Shown one piece after another: positions 36,586 to 45,587 of a DNA stretch of 64,000 bases. A program made the position numbers and the translations under genes. This DNA is from Hyunsoonleella aquatilis (GTDB lineage Bacteria; Bacteroidota; Bacteroidia; Flavobacteriales; Flavobacteriaceae): contig NZ_JACNMF010000004.1 of NCBI RefSeq assembly GCF_014270105.1, positions 244,849 through 308,848 of the forward strand. The letters run 5' to 3'. Numbering within the stretch: the stretch's first letter is position 1; each line of letters starts with the position of its first letter. The notes under the pieces were generated by a model. That model was given only the letters and a program-made list of their open reading frames with translations. It made no database searches and had not been told where the DNA came from.

Positions 36586-37215
36586 TTAGGGAATATTCAA
36601 ATACTTATGTGTCTGTAGGGAAATTTTCCATTTGGGGTTTGCCATCACATAATCCACAATAGCTGGCACGGCCTTTTCACGTTTGCTCCACTCGGGCTGG
36701 AGATATAAAATACAGTTTTTATTGACTTTGGAGGCCTGCTCTTCTGCGAAGCGAAAATCGTCTTTGTTATATATAATAACCTTTAACTCGTCGGCCTTTT
36801 CACAAACCTCTTGAGTGGGCAATTTCAACTTTTTTGGCGACAAGCAAATCCAATCCCAAATTCCGGTTAATTTATAGGCTCCCGACGTTTCAATATGGGT
36901 TTGCAAACCTTCTGCCTTAAGTTTGGCTGTCAATGCAGTCATATCCCACATTAACGGCTCACCACCAGTAACTACAATGGTATTGCTATATTTTTTCGCA
37001 TTATCAACAATTTTTTGAGTTTCGGTGGGTGGATGAATTTCGGCATTCCAACTTTCCTTTACATCACACCAATGGCAACCGACATCACAACCTCCAATAC
37101 GGATAAAATAAGCCGCAGTGCCTTTGTGGTAGCCCTCACCCTGTATGGTATAAAACTCCTCCATTAAAGGCAACATCTCGCCCTTATCTACTAAATTTTG
37201 AATCTCTTTTTTCAT
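36586..37215 (-). CDS. queE: 7-carboxy-7-deazaguanine synthase QueE
   Basis: A 209-residue radical-SAM enzyme from the ATG at 37215. The cluster motif is CDVGCHWCD with Cys43, 47 and 50 (CxxxCxxC), preceded by FYTIQGEGYHKGTAAYFIRIGGC and followed by TGGEPL. It makes 7-carboxy-7-deazaguanine, the precursor of queuosine. A longer frame from a TTG at 37239 would start inside a promoter element (TATCTTTG, minus strand 37223-37230), so the ATG is preferred; the mRNA leader would be nearly absent. No other queuosine gene is in the window and I see no preQ1-riboswitch-like sequence. Confidence 0.94.
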   Translation of the reverse strand: MKKEIQNLVDKGEMLPLMEEFYTIQGEGYHKGTAAYFIRIGGCDVGCHWCDVKESWNAEIHPPTETQKIVDNAKKYSNTIVVTGGEPLMWDMTALTAKLKAEGLQTHIETSGAYKLTGIWDWICLSPKKLKLPTQEVCEKADELKVIIYNKDDFRFAEEQASKVNKNCILYLQPEWSKREKAVPAIVDYVMANPKWKISLQTHKYLNIP

Positions 37216-37222
37216 TGGCTGG

Positions 37223-37230
37223 CAAAGATA
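37223..37230 (-). promoter_or_regulatory. Promoter -7 element of queE
   Basis: TATCTTTG on the minus strand, 7 bases before the queE ATG. It implies transcription starting at or next to the start codon. No good TTG at 19 bases, so only the -7 half is supported. Confidence 0.5.
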
Positions 37231-37328
37231 CAAATTCAAATATTTTTATGATTTCTTTGCGTTTTATCGGATTTTTATATCTTTACGTCGATTTTTAGTA
37301 TAAATTGCTAATCTCTCAAACCCCGAGA

Positions 37329-38057
37329 ATGAACAAAATAGCCTATGTGCTCGTGCTTTTTATTGCCTTTTGCCATCTTGGTTTAGCCCAAGTAGGTATT
37401 GGCACGACCAACCCTGATGCGTCGTCAGTACTGCATATCGAATCGACAGATAAGGGCATTCTAATTCCCAGATTAACTACAGCCCAGATTAATGCTATTG
37501 CCAATCCGGCGAATGGTCTTATGGTCTACAACACCGATATTGGTGAATTTCAATTTAATTGCGGCACTTTAGTAACTCCGGATTGGAGCAAAATTTCCCA
37601 TAATAGTTCGGTAAAATACAGCAATACAGACACGGCAACAAACATCAATAATAATGGGGCATACGCCAACGTTCCCATTTTTGGTAATTTAGAATGGAAC
37701 GATGATACGACACTCTATAACCAAGCTGGAAACACTTTAACCATCAATACTTCAGGCCGTTATCGCATAACGGTAAATATTGCATACAGAGTTCCCGCTA
37801 TTGCGGGAAACACAGATCAAAGGGTGTCCGTGGAAGCACAAATTGCTATTAACGGCACACCTACGGGAACAATTGGAAACACAGGATACGTTAGGCATGC
37901 CAACAACCAATTGGAGGCTTCGTTGCACATTACCGAGGTTTTTAATATTGCCGCTGGGCAAACTATCAGCGTACAGACTATTAGAGGTGGCAATTCGGCT
38001 CCAGCAGTTATGCGTAGCGCAGGCACCTCCAATATCTACATTGAAAGAATAAAATAA
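37329..38057 (+). CDS. Secreted protein with C1q-like C-terminal domain
   Basis: A 242-residue protein from the ATG at 37329 ([21 protein letters not shown], a clear signal peptide); the frame opens eight codons earlier with TTG. Residues about 22-80 hold the [27 protein letters not shown] motif that starts many Bacteroidota surface and tail-fibre-like proteins. The C-terminal half is a beta-rich jelly-roll-like domain similar in pattern to C1q/BclA-type trimerisation domains ([13 protein letters not shown] ... SNIYIERIK). It is probably an extracellular oligomer. The function is unknown. Confidence 0.72.
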   Translation: MNKIAYVLVLFIAFCHLGLAQVGIGTTNPDASSVLHIESTDKGILIPRLTTAQINAIANPANGLMVYNTDIGEFQFNCGTLVTPDWSKISHNSSVKYSNTDTATNINNNGAYANVPIFGNLEWNDDTTLYNQAGNTLTINTSGRYRITVNIAYRVPAIAGNTDQRVSVEAQIAINGTPTGTIGNTGYVRHANNQLEASLHITEVFNIAAGQTISVQTIRGGNSAPAVMRSAGTSNIYIERIK

Positions 38058-38114
38058 TACCATCCCCTCCAATTTTCTGGCAATTTCCTGTATTTTTATG
38101 CAAAATTGAAGCAT

Positions 38115-39656
38115 ATGAGTACGAAGGACAAGGATACCTTTTTTAAATACATTACTGAGGGCAACGCTACCAAAGGCGATTTTATCCCGATTGGCGCCGC
38201 AATGTTGGATGGTGAAACGATTGCTGGAGCACATGTTAAGATTCCACTTAAAACCATGAATCGGCACGGCTTGATTGCGGGAGCCACAGGTACCGGAAAA
38301 ACAAAATCCCTTCAGGTTTTGGCTGAAAATTTGAGCGATAAAGGCGTACCTGTATTACTGATGGACATCAAAGGAGATTTAAGTGGCTTGGCACAACCGA
38401 GTCCCGGACACCCAAAAATTGACGAGCGCCACGAAAAAATTGGACTACCTTTTGAGCCAAAACCCTTCCCAGTTGAAATTTTGACTTTATCCGAGCAAAA
38501 TGGTGTTCGACTTCGAGCTACCGTGAGTGAATTTGGCCCAGTATTATTATCCAGAATTTTGGATTTGAGCGAAACCCAATCAGGCGTAGTTGCAGTACTG
38601 TTTCAATATTGCGACGACAATAAACTACCGGTTCTTGATTTAAAAGATTTTAAAAAGATTCTGCATTATGCCACAAACGAAGGCAAGGAAGAGTTTACCG
38701 AAGCTTACGGACGTATTTCTACCGCTTCAACAGGAGCTATCCTTCGGAAAATTATTGAATTGGAGCAACAAGGCGCAGATTTATTTTTTGGTGAAACTTC
38801 TTTTGAAGTGGATGATTTGTTGCGAATTAACGAAGAAGGCAGGGGCTATATCAATATCATCCGATTGACGGATATTCAGGATAGGCCAAAACTGTTTTCA
38901 ACCTTTATGTTGAGTTTATTAGGAGAAATTTACTCTACATTTCCTGAACAAGGCGATAGTGGCAGGCCTGAATTGGTCATATTTATTGACGAGGCCCATT
39001 TGATTTTTAACGAGGCTTCCAAGGCACTGTTAAACCAAATTGAAAGCATCGTAAAACTCATTCGTAGTAAAGGGGTGGGTTTATATTTCGTCACTCAAAA
39101 TCCAACGGATGTACCGGAAGCTGTTTTGGGGCAATTAGGACTCAAAGTGCAACATGCCTTACGTGCGTTTACGGCAAAGGACAGAAAAGCGATAAAATTA
39201 ACTGCGCAAAACTACCCTGATTCAGATTACTACGATACCACTGAAGTTTTGACTTCACTAGGAATTGGTGAAGCTTTGGTCTCGGCTTTGGACGAAAAAG
39301 GACGCCCTACCCCATTGGCGGCGACAATGATGCGCGCACCGATGAGCCGTATGGACGTGTTGACGGAAACTGAACTAGCTTCACTCCTTTCCAAATCGAA
39401 ATTGGCCAAAAAATACAATGAAACCATTGACAGGGAAAGCGCATACGAACTGCTTAACGAAAAGATAAAAAAGGCGGAAGCCGAAGAGGCAAAAGAAAAA
39501 GCCAGAAAGGAAAAAGAAGAACTAGAAAAGGCCGAAGCAAAACGAAAAACATCTTCCAGAAGACGGAGTACACGTATGAACCCTGTGGTTAAGGTATTGA
39601 CCAGTGCCACGTTTATTCGAAGTGTTTTTGGTATCCTGACCAAAGTGATGAAATAA
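38115..39656 (+). CDS. HerA-like ATPase (DUF853 family)
   Basis: A 513-residue protein from the ATG at 38115. Walker A is GATGTGKT at 56-63, the segment VLLMDIKGDLSGLAQP follows, and Walker B is ELVIFIDEAHLIF. The C-terminal tail is a charged coiled coil (KKAEAEEAKEKARKEKEE) and a basic end. DUF853 proteins are FtsK/HerA-type P-loop ATPases of unsettled function, thought to move DNA or act as helicases. No NurA nuclease lies beside it. Monocistronic, followed by REP-like repeats. Confidence 0.85.
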   Translation: MSTKDKDTFFKYITEGNATKGDFIPIGAAMLDGETIAGAHVKIPLKTMNRHGLIAGATGTGKTKSLQVLAENLSDKGVPVLLMDIKGDLSGLAQPSPGHPKIDERHEKIGLPFEPKPFPVEILTLSEQNGVRLRATVSEFGPVLLSRILDLSETQSGVVAVLFQYCDDNKLPVLDLKDFKKILHYATNEGKEEFTEAYGRISTASTGAILRKIIELEQQGADLFFGETSFEVDDLLRINEEGRGYINIIRLTDIQDRPKLFSTFMLSLLGEIYSTFPEQGDSGRPELVIFIDEAHLIFNEASKALLNQIESIVKLIRSKGVGLYFVTQNPTDVPEAVLGQLGLKVQHALRAFTAKDRKAIKLTAQNYPDSDYYDTTEVLTSLGIGEALVSALDEKGRPTPLAATMMRAPMSRMDVLTETELASLLSKSKLAKKYNETIDRESAYELLNEKIKKAEAEEAKEKARKEKEELEKAEAKRKTSSRRRSTRMNPVVKVLTSATFIRSVFGILTKVMK

Positions 39657-39694
39657 AAACTAATTACATCTAAAAATTAGTGTAGTGAACGAAT

Positions 39695-39764
39695 GTCAGC
39701 CTGAGCGCAGTCGAAGGCATTATAATAAGAGTTTTTTTAGCATTTCGACTGCGCTCAATGTGAC
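39695..39764. repeat. Inverted pair of REP-like elements (copies 2 and 3)
   Basis: TGAGCGCAGTCGAAG family elements at 39695-39716 and, inverted, at 39743-39764, giving a 13-bp perfect stem GAGCGCAGTCGAA/TTCGACTGCGCTC around a T-rich loop. It could fold in RNA from either strand and act as a 3'-end structure for the HerA-like gene. Confidence 0.75.
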
Positions 39765-39786
39765 ATTTTATTTAATAAAACATATT

Positions 39787-40341
39787 ATGACCCGAAACAT
39801 TTTATATGGTATTTGCATTCTATTCATTTTGATTTCCTGTAAAAAAGAACAGGATCCATTCGAAATCTCAAAACGGCATGTTGGACTATTGACAGATTCT
39901 ACATTCGTGAAAGATATTGAATGGGTTTTCAAAACCGATTCCGTAGTAAAACGCATCGGAGGCGATGAATTCACCGGAAATAAAAATCAGATAGAAATCT
40001 ATGAAAAGGGTGGAAAACATTTATTATCCCTCACCCCTTCCCAAGCTTTAGATTCTGTTTCGGTGATTGAAACCGTTCAGATTATGGACGAGCGTTTTAA
40101 AACGGATAAAAACATTTCAGCATTAAGCACTTTTAAGGACATCGCGGATAACTATAAAATTTCGAGGATTGACAACCTCATTAATTCTATCGTAGTGACC
40201 GTGAACAGTATCAACGCCAGTTTCACTATCGACAAAAAGGAACTGCCCCCAAATTTAAGGTTCGATATGGACCTAAATATTGAAGCTACGCATATCCCTG
40301 ATAACGCAAAGATTAAATACTTTTTCATTAACTGGCACTAA
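39787..40341 (+). CDS. Lipoprotein of unknown function
   Basis: A 184-residue protein from the ATG at 39787; the longer open frame runs back into the repeat and is not credible. The lipoprotein signal is LISC, Cys18. The body is mixed alpha/beta with a TxFVKDIEWVFKTDSVVKRIGG segment and no recognised domain. It is the first gene of a tightly packed run: the YitT gene starts 5 bp after its stop codon. Confidence 0.75.
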   Translation: MTRNILYGICILFILISCKKEQDPFEISKRHVGLLTDSTFVKDIEWVFKTDSVVKRIGGDEFTGNKNQIEIYEKGGKHLLSLTPSQALDSVSVIETVQIMDERFKTDKNISALSTFKDIADNYKISRIDNLINSIVVTVNSINASFTIDKKELPPNLRFDMDLNIEATHIPDNAKIKYFFINWH

Positions 40342-40345
40342 ACTT

Positions 40346-41329
40346 ATGAACCCTTTTTTATCCAAAATATTAGTAGATGTAGCAAGAAAACGTCTTGAAA
40401 AAAAACGACCGTCAAATACCCCTGTTACCAAAAAGGAAATAGAGCCTGTTGTACGACGCCTCCATGTTGAAGTCACCCACGCCATTAAAGAATACATGTT
40501 TATTGCTATCGGCGTTTTTTCTGCCGGTTTTGGCCTAAAAGGATTTTTATTGCCCAATAGCTTTATTGATGGCGGCGCCACGGGTATTTCTCTGCTTCTT
40601 GAAAATGTTACCCCATTGAAGCTGGGTCTACTTTTAGTAATAGTCAACTTGCCGTTTATTTACCTAGCCTCACGAACTATTGGAAATAAGTTTGCAATTA
40701 AAAGTATCGTCGCCATTGCATTCTTGGCCATTGTGGTTCATTTTGTCAAATATCCGATAATTACTGAGGACAAATTACTAATCGCAGTATTTGGAGGTTT
40801 CTTTCTTGGGCTGGGTATCGGGATGTCAATGAGAGGTGGCAGTGTAATTGACGGCACAGAAGTTTTGGCCATTTATTTAGGGAGAAAATTATCATTGACC
40901 ATAGGCGATGTGTTACTGATTATTAATATCATCATATTTTCGGTTGGAGCTTACGTACTATCTGTAGAGACGGCTCTATATGCCATTTTAACCTATCTAT
41001 CGGCGGCAAAAACAGTGGATTTCGTTGTAGATGGTGTTGAGGAATATGTTGGTGTTACCATTATATCCAATAAGCACAAGGAAATGAGAGTTATGCTAAC
41101 CCAAAAGTTAAGACGCGCTTGTACCATTTATGCTGGAAAAGGGGGTTATGGTAGCAGTGGCGAAAGTTTTGACAAAGACATTATTTATACTGTTATTACC
41201 CGCTTAGAATTGGCAAAATTGCAGACTGAAATTGATAAAATTGATAGTAAAGCCTTTATCATAATGGGCGTAGTAAAAGATTTAAAAGGTGGCATGATAA
41301 AAAAGAAGCCTTTAAAAGACAACCACTAA
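40346..41329 (+). CDS. YitT family membrane protein
   Basis: A 327-residue protein from the ATG at 40346 (MNPFLSKILVDVARK), which follows the previous stop codon by 4 bp. It has about 45 cytosolic residues, five or six membrane helices with the family motif (NSFIDGGATGISLLLE, MRGGSVIDGTEVLAIYLGR), and a C-terminal DUF2179 domain (about 240-320, with YTVITRLELAKLQTEIDKID). Some YitT relatives are implicated in small-molecule export; the substrate is not known. Confidence 0.88.
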   Translation: MNPFLSKILVDVARKRLEKKRPSNTPVTKKEIEPVVRRLHVEVTHAIKEYMFIAIGVFSAGFGLKGFLLPNSFIDGGATGISLLLENVTPLKLGLLLVIVNLPFIYLASRTIGNKFAIKSIVAIAFLAIVVHFVKYPIITEDKLLIAVFGGFFLGLGIGMSMRGGSVIDGTEVLAIYLGRKLSLTIGDVLLIINIIIFSVGAYVLSVETALYAILTYLSAAKTVDFVVDGVEEYVGVTIISNKHKEMRVMLTQKLRRACTIYAGKGGYGSSGESFDKDIIYTVITRLELAKLQTEIDKIDSKAFIIMGVVKDLKGGMIKKKPLKDNH

Positions 41330-41337
41330 GTTTTAAT

Positions 41338-41706
41338 ATGATGCCTCGGAAATATACCATTCAAAAAAATCCCTTTGCAGTACCTACAGATGATGGAAAA
41401 ATCATAAAAGAGCATTTTGGAAATGCCACCAATGGAAACCCAGAAATTAGCATAGCCCATATGAAAGCCCCACCCGGTTGGAGTGAGCCTTTTCAAACCC
41501 CCAAGTTTGATGAATATACATTTATCATCAGCGGAAAAAAGCAGTTTATTATTGAGGGCGAAACCATTGTTTTGGAAGGTGGGCAATCCATTAAAATTGA
41601 AAAAAACACCAGAATTCAATATTCCAACCCCTTTGATCAAGTTTGTGAATACATCGCTATTTGCACCCCAGCCTTTTCAATGGATCTAGTAAATCGGGAA
41701 GATTAA
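41338..41706 (+). CDS. Small cupin-domain protein
   Basis: A 122-residue single-domain cupin (IAHMKAPPGWSEPFQTPKFDEYTFIISGKKQFIIEGETIVLEGGQSIKIEKNT). Two adjacent ATG codons give MM at the start; either may be used. It lacks an obvious full set of metal His residues, so it may bind a ligand without catalysis. It sits 8 bp after yitT and abuts the hydrolase gene with no gap, so it belongs to this operon. Confidence 0.8.
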   Translation: MMPRKYTIQKNPFAVPTDDGKIIKEHFGNATNGNPEISIAHMKAPPGWSEPFQTPKFDEYTFIISGKKQFIIEGETIVLEGGQSIKIEKNTRIQYSNPFDQVCEYIAICTPAFSMDLVNRED

Positions 41707-42534
41707 ATGGAAAAATATCTTCCCAGAATAATTGGAAGTTTTGTAAACTTTCTCAGCTATTTTTCATCGAAATATGCAGCCAAATTGGCCGTTAAAGTAT
41801 TTTCAACACCACGAAAGGGCAGGCTAGATAAAGAGGCATTCGACTACCTTCAAAGTGCATCTATCCAAGATTTAAACCATGATGACTTTTCATTTAGAAC
41901 TTACCATTGGAAAGGTTCAAAAGCGACGGTTTTATTGGTTCACGGTTGGGAAAGCAATGCCTTCCGATGGAAGGATTTAATACAACTTTTAAAAAAAGAG
42001 GATTACTCGATTATCGCCGTGGATGCTCCTGCACACGGTGCATCCGGCAGTAAAATATTTAATGCAATTCTGTACTCTGAATGTATACATACTGTTATGG
42101 AGGCTTTTGATATTGATTATGTTGTAGGACATTCTGTTGGCGGTAATTCGGTTGCCTTGGCACTTCAGAGCTACAAAAAGCAATCCATCAAAAAATTTGT
42201 AATTATGGGCTCCCCTTCCAATTTTGCAGGACTTGTGCAACATTATGTGGATTTGATGGGCTATAACAGCAAGGTTATAAGTGCTATGCATGATTATTTT
42301 CTTGAACATTTTAGACATACTGTGGACCACTACAAAGCTTCCAATTTCTTGGGCAAAATCGAAGCCGAAGGGCTAATCATTCATGACAAAATGGATGATG
42401 TGATACCGTTTAAGAATGCCCTTGAAAACTATAGGGCATATCCCAATGCCAAGTTGATAAAAACAGAAAGTTTAGGGCATAGATTGCGCTCTTATAAGGT
42501 GTATGGCTATATTCTCGACTTTCTAAACGACTAA
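41707..42534 (+). CDS. Alpha/beta hydrolase
   Basis: A 275-residue alpha/beta-hydrolase fold protein. The oxyanion segment is LLVHGWESNAFRW, the nucleophile elbow is GHSVGG with Ser143, an acid-type loop is IHDKMDDVIPF, and the C-terminal His is in SLGHRLRS. It starts at the base after the cupin stop codon. Likely a cytosolic esterase, lipase or thioesterase; the substrate cannot be inferred. Confidence 0.87.
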   Translation: MEKYLPRIIGSFVNFLSYFSSKYAAKLAVKVFSTPRKGRLDKEAFDYLQSASIQDLNHDDFSFRTYHWKGSKATVLLVHGWESNAFRWKDLIQLLKKEDYSIIAVDAPAHGASGSKIFNAILYSECIHTVMEAFDIDYVVGHSVGGNSVALALQSYKKQSIKKFVIMGSPSNFAGLVQHYVDLMGYNSKVISAMHDYFLEHFRHTVDHYKASNFLGKIEAEGLIIHDKMDDVIPFKNALENYRAYPNAKLIKTESLGHRLRSYKVYGYILDFLND

Positions 42535-42554
42535 GTTTATCGTACTTTTGAGCC

Positions 42555-43307
42555 ATGGCAGAAACACCTTTAAAACGTATCAATAAATATTTAAGCGAAG
42601 TAGGTTATTGCTCCCGTCGGGAAGCGGACAAGCTTATTGAAGCCGGACGCGTAACCATCAATGGGAAAGTACCTGAAATGGGCACAAAAATTGCCTCGGG
42701 AGATGTGGTTGCCGTGGATGGTGAAACCATTAAAAACACTAAAGATTCGTTTGTTTACCTCGCTTTCAATAAACCCGTGGGAATTGTTTGTACTACTGAC
42801 ACTTCCGTAGAAAAAGACAACATTATTGATTTTATCAATTACCCAAAACGCATTTTCCCTATCGGAAGATTAGACAAACCCAGTGAAGGTTTAATTCTTC
42901 TGACGGATGACGGGGATATCGTCAATAAAATTCTTCGTGCCAGTAATAATCACGAAAAGGAATATGTAGTTACGGTGGATAAGCCTATTTCGCAAACCTT
43001 TATCAACCGTATGTCGGGCGGGATTTATTTGGAAGAACTAAAGCAACGGACTAAAAAATGTAAGGTAGAAAAACTAAGCACATTTAAATTCAAAATTGTC
43101 CTGACGCAAGGGCTGAACCGACAAATTAGACGTATGTGCGATTATTTGAATTACGAGGTACAAACGTTAAAACGTGTTCGGATAATGAATATTAAATTAG
43201 ATACTCCGGTTGGTAAATATAGAGAATTAACTTCCGAAGAGTTTAGACAGCTAACCGATTTACTGAGCGATTCTTCAAAACTCTTCGAACCCAAAAAAAG
43301 GCATTAA
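42555..43307 (+). CDS. rluF: 23S rRNA pseudouridine synthase, RluF-like
   Basis: A 250-residue RsuA/RluB/E/F-family enzyme. The S4 domain (RINKYLSEVGYCSRREADKLIEAGRVTINGK) is followed by the catalytic domain with Asp107 in GRLDKPSEGL and the RQIRRMCDYLNYEV motif. The S4 sequence and length match RluF (U2604 of 23S rRNA). It is the last gene of the run and starts 20 bp after the hydrolase. Confidence 0.9.
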   Translation: MAETPLKRINKYLSEVGYCSRREADKLIEAGRVTINGKVPEMGTKIASGDVVAVDGETIKNTKDSFVYLAFNKPVGIVCTTDTSVEKDNIIDFINYPKRIFPIGRLDKPSEGLILLTDDGDIVNKILRASNNHEKEYVVTVDKPISQTFINRMSGGIYLEELKQRTKKCKVEKLSTFKFKIVLTQGLNRQIRRMCDYLNYEVQTLKRVRIMNIKLDTPVGKYRELTSEEFRQLTDLLSDSSKLFEPKKRH

Positions 43308-43473
43308 CCAGAGTCCAAGTTCCATTGTTTTTTCATAAAATTTCAAAAGACGACGAATATTAAGCCAACCTAAACGGATATCACTTCAAAGGTTTCGAAA
43401 AAATATTCGGTGTATTACACAACAACCCACAGCCCTACTTTAGTACCATTATTAACCCAAATTTATGGTACTT

Positions 43474-45441
43474 ATGAAAAAAAATCTACTTATTTTAATC
43501 GCTTTATTTATTTATGTCGTTGGGTTTTCCCAAACATTTACGGACAACTTTATTACGTATCAAGTAATAAGTGCTACGCCTCCTTACACGGTACAAATAA
43601 CAGGTTATGATTTCACAAATGGCAGCTCGTCAGTTACTATTCCAGCAACGGTAAGTAATAACTCGATAACGTACACTGTTACTGTGATTGGTGATCAGGC
43701 CTTTCTTGGTAATACCACAACAGGTGCTCAAATAACTAACGTAACTATTCCTAATTCGGTTACTTTTATTGGTTATAGGGCATTTCAAAGTAACTTATTA
43801 ACCAGTGTTACCATTCCTGATAGTGTTTCACAATTAGGCAATCTAAGTTTTGGAGAAAACCCTCAATTAGCAAGCGTTACGCTTAGCGCTAATTTAACTG
43901 ATATTGCTCCATTTTCTTTTGTTAGTTGTGCTTTAACTACTATTAACATACCTAGTTCTGTTACCGCAATTGGTTCTAATGCATTTTCTAATAACCAATT
44001 AACAAGCGTTACTATACCTAGTAACGTCAACAGTATTGCAACGCGTGCATTTTTTGGAAACCCTTTAACTTGTGTTATTTCACAAAATTCAACACCGCCT
44101 TCAATAGATACTCCAACGGGTCCAAATGTAAGTTCTGATAGTTTTGGTAACAGAAGTAACATCAATCTAACTATACCATCCAATACAGCTAGCGCTTATG
44201 CAAGTGCGACTTGGACGGGGTTCAATAGTGTGGCCGAAGGACTAACGGGTTTCTTTATTGTGGATCATATAACTTATACTATTTTATCAAGTAATACGGT
44301 AAGAACCGGGGGCTATAATACGGCTGGAGGTTCCGATGTTGTTATACCTGCAACAGTCACTAGAGGTTGTATAACTTATGATGTTACAGAAGTTGGATTC
44401 TTTTTTCAGAAGAACTTAACCAGTGTCACCATCCCTTCAAGTGTTACCGTTATTTTACCAAACGCTTTTTCCAACAACCCAAACCTAGCTAGCGCACCTT
44501 TGCATAATGGCATTACAAGTATTGGTGCCTATGCTTTCAACAATTGTGGTTTAACGAGCGTAAACATACCTACAAGTATTATTACAATTGAAGATGCATC
44601 CTTTTCTATAAATGACATAACCAGTGTTACAATTCCGGATAATGTTACAAGTTTAGGAACTTCTGCATTTCAAAATAATAATATCACCACTCTTGTCCTT
44701 TCAAATAATTTAACAAGTATAGGCGATTTTGCCTTTGAAAATAACGATATAACAAGTATAAATTTTCCTAATACACTAACCTCTATTGGTCAAAGTGTAT
44801 TTATGAATAATGATTTAACCAGTGTAACCATTCCAAATGGTGTGACTGACATACCACAGAGTGCTTTCCTGCAAAATAACCTAACGAGTATTACACTTCC
44901 AAACGGTATTACTTCTATTGGAACTGCTGCTTTTCGATCAAACCAATTAACAACAGTAACCATTCCAGAAAATGTGACTACAATTGGGGAAAGAGCTTTT
45001 AATAACAATCCGTTAACCGATGTTACCTCACTAGCCAATACCCCACCAACCATTACAACCACAGCCGATTTTATGGATACGTTTGCTACAAATAGAGGCA
45101 CCATCGACTTACATATCCCAACAGGTACTACAGGTGTCTATGTAACAAATTCGGGAGCGCTATGGACAAATTTTAATATGGTTACAGAAGATGCCAATTT
45201 AAGTGCATCAGATTTTGAATTAGAACATGGTATAAAAGTAATTACCAATTCTGATGAACTAAGAATCGTGTCGTCAGGAAACGTTACGCTTAAAAACTTA
45301 AGTGTTTTTGATATAATGGGTAAAGAAGTGAAAGCGCAAAACGATTCAAGTATTTTGGAAATTAGCGATTTACCTGATGGTATTTATATTCTAAAAGCCA
45401 TTTTTGGTGAAGGAAAACTTGTTAAGAAATTTGCAAAATAA
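43474..45441 (+). CDS. BspA-like LRR protein with T9SS sorting domain
   Basis: A 655-residue secreted protein from the ATG at 43474 (MKKNLLILIALFIYVVGFSQ, a good signal peptide); an ATG three codons upstream is also possible. It carries two blocks of 22-24-residue repeats of the LTSVTIPxxVTxIGxxAFxxN type (LRR_5/BspA), each ended by a TPPxI-x-NRxxIxLxIPxxT module. A C-terminal T9SS type A domain (about 580-655, LKNLSVFDIMGKEVKAQN...LVKKFAK) closes it. BspA-like proteins bind host or matrix proteins or other surfaces; the ligand here is unknown. A terminator follows. Confidence 0.88.
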   Translation: MKKNLLILIALFIYVVGFSQTFTDNFITYQVISATPPYTVQITGYDFTNGSSSVTIPATVSNNSITYTVTVIGDQAFLGNTTTGAQITNVTIPNSVTFIGYRAFQSNLLTSVTIPDSVSQLGNLSFGENPQLASVTLSANLTDIAPFSFVSCALTTINIPSSVTAIGSNAFSNNQLTSVTIPSNVNSIATRAFFGNPLTCVISQNSTPPSIDTPTGPNVSSDSFGNRSNINLTIPSNTASAYASATWTGFNSVAEGLTGFFIVDHITYTILSSNTVRTGGYNTAGGSDVVIPATVTRGCITYDVTEVGFFFQKNLTSVTIPSSVTVILPNAFSNNPNLASAPLHNGITSIGAYAFNNCGLTSVNIPTSIITIEDASFSINDITSVTIPDNVTSLGTSAFQNNNITTLVLSNNLTSIGDFAFENNDITSINFPNTLTSIGQSVFMNNDLTSVTIPNGVTDIPQSAFLQNNLTSITLPNGITSIGTAAFRSNQLTTVTIPENVTTIGERAFNNNPLTDVTSLANTPPTITTTADFMDTFATNRGTIDLHIPTGTTGVYVTNSGALWTNFNMVTEDANLSASDFELEHGIKVITNSDELRIVSSGNVTLKNLSVFDIMGKEVKAQNDSSILEISDLPDGIYILKAIFGEGKLVKKFAK

Positions 45442-45473
45442 GCTAGTTTAAAGCCCCATCTGACTATTTAGTT

Positions 45474-45514
45474 AACCGTAAGCTTTTATGAAGTTTGCGG
45501 TTTGCTGTTTTTTT
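45474..45514 (+). terminator. Terminator of the BspA-like gene
   Basis: 12-bp stem AACCGTAAGCTT/AAGTTTGCGGTT with two G-U pairs and a TTATG loop, then tTTGCTG and seven T residues. Confidence 0.8.
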
Positions 45515-45587
45515 GTTTGGGGTTTGCAAAATACCGAGACAGATGATTTTTTTGCTAACTATAAAAATTAAATTGTTAATTAGCCTA

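Noticed and set aside
37216..37328. preQ1 riboswitch before queE
   Set aside because: The predicted transcript has essentially no leader and no pseudoknot-like sequence is visible.
42543..42550. TACTTTTG as a separate promoter for rluF
   Set aside because: Only 4 bases from the ATG, no TTG at the right distance, and the gene is closely spaced behind the hydrolase gene; likely chance.
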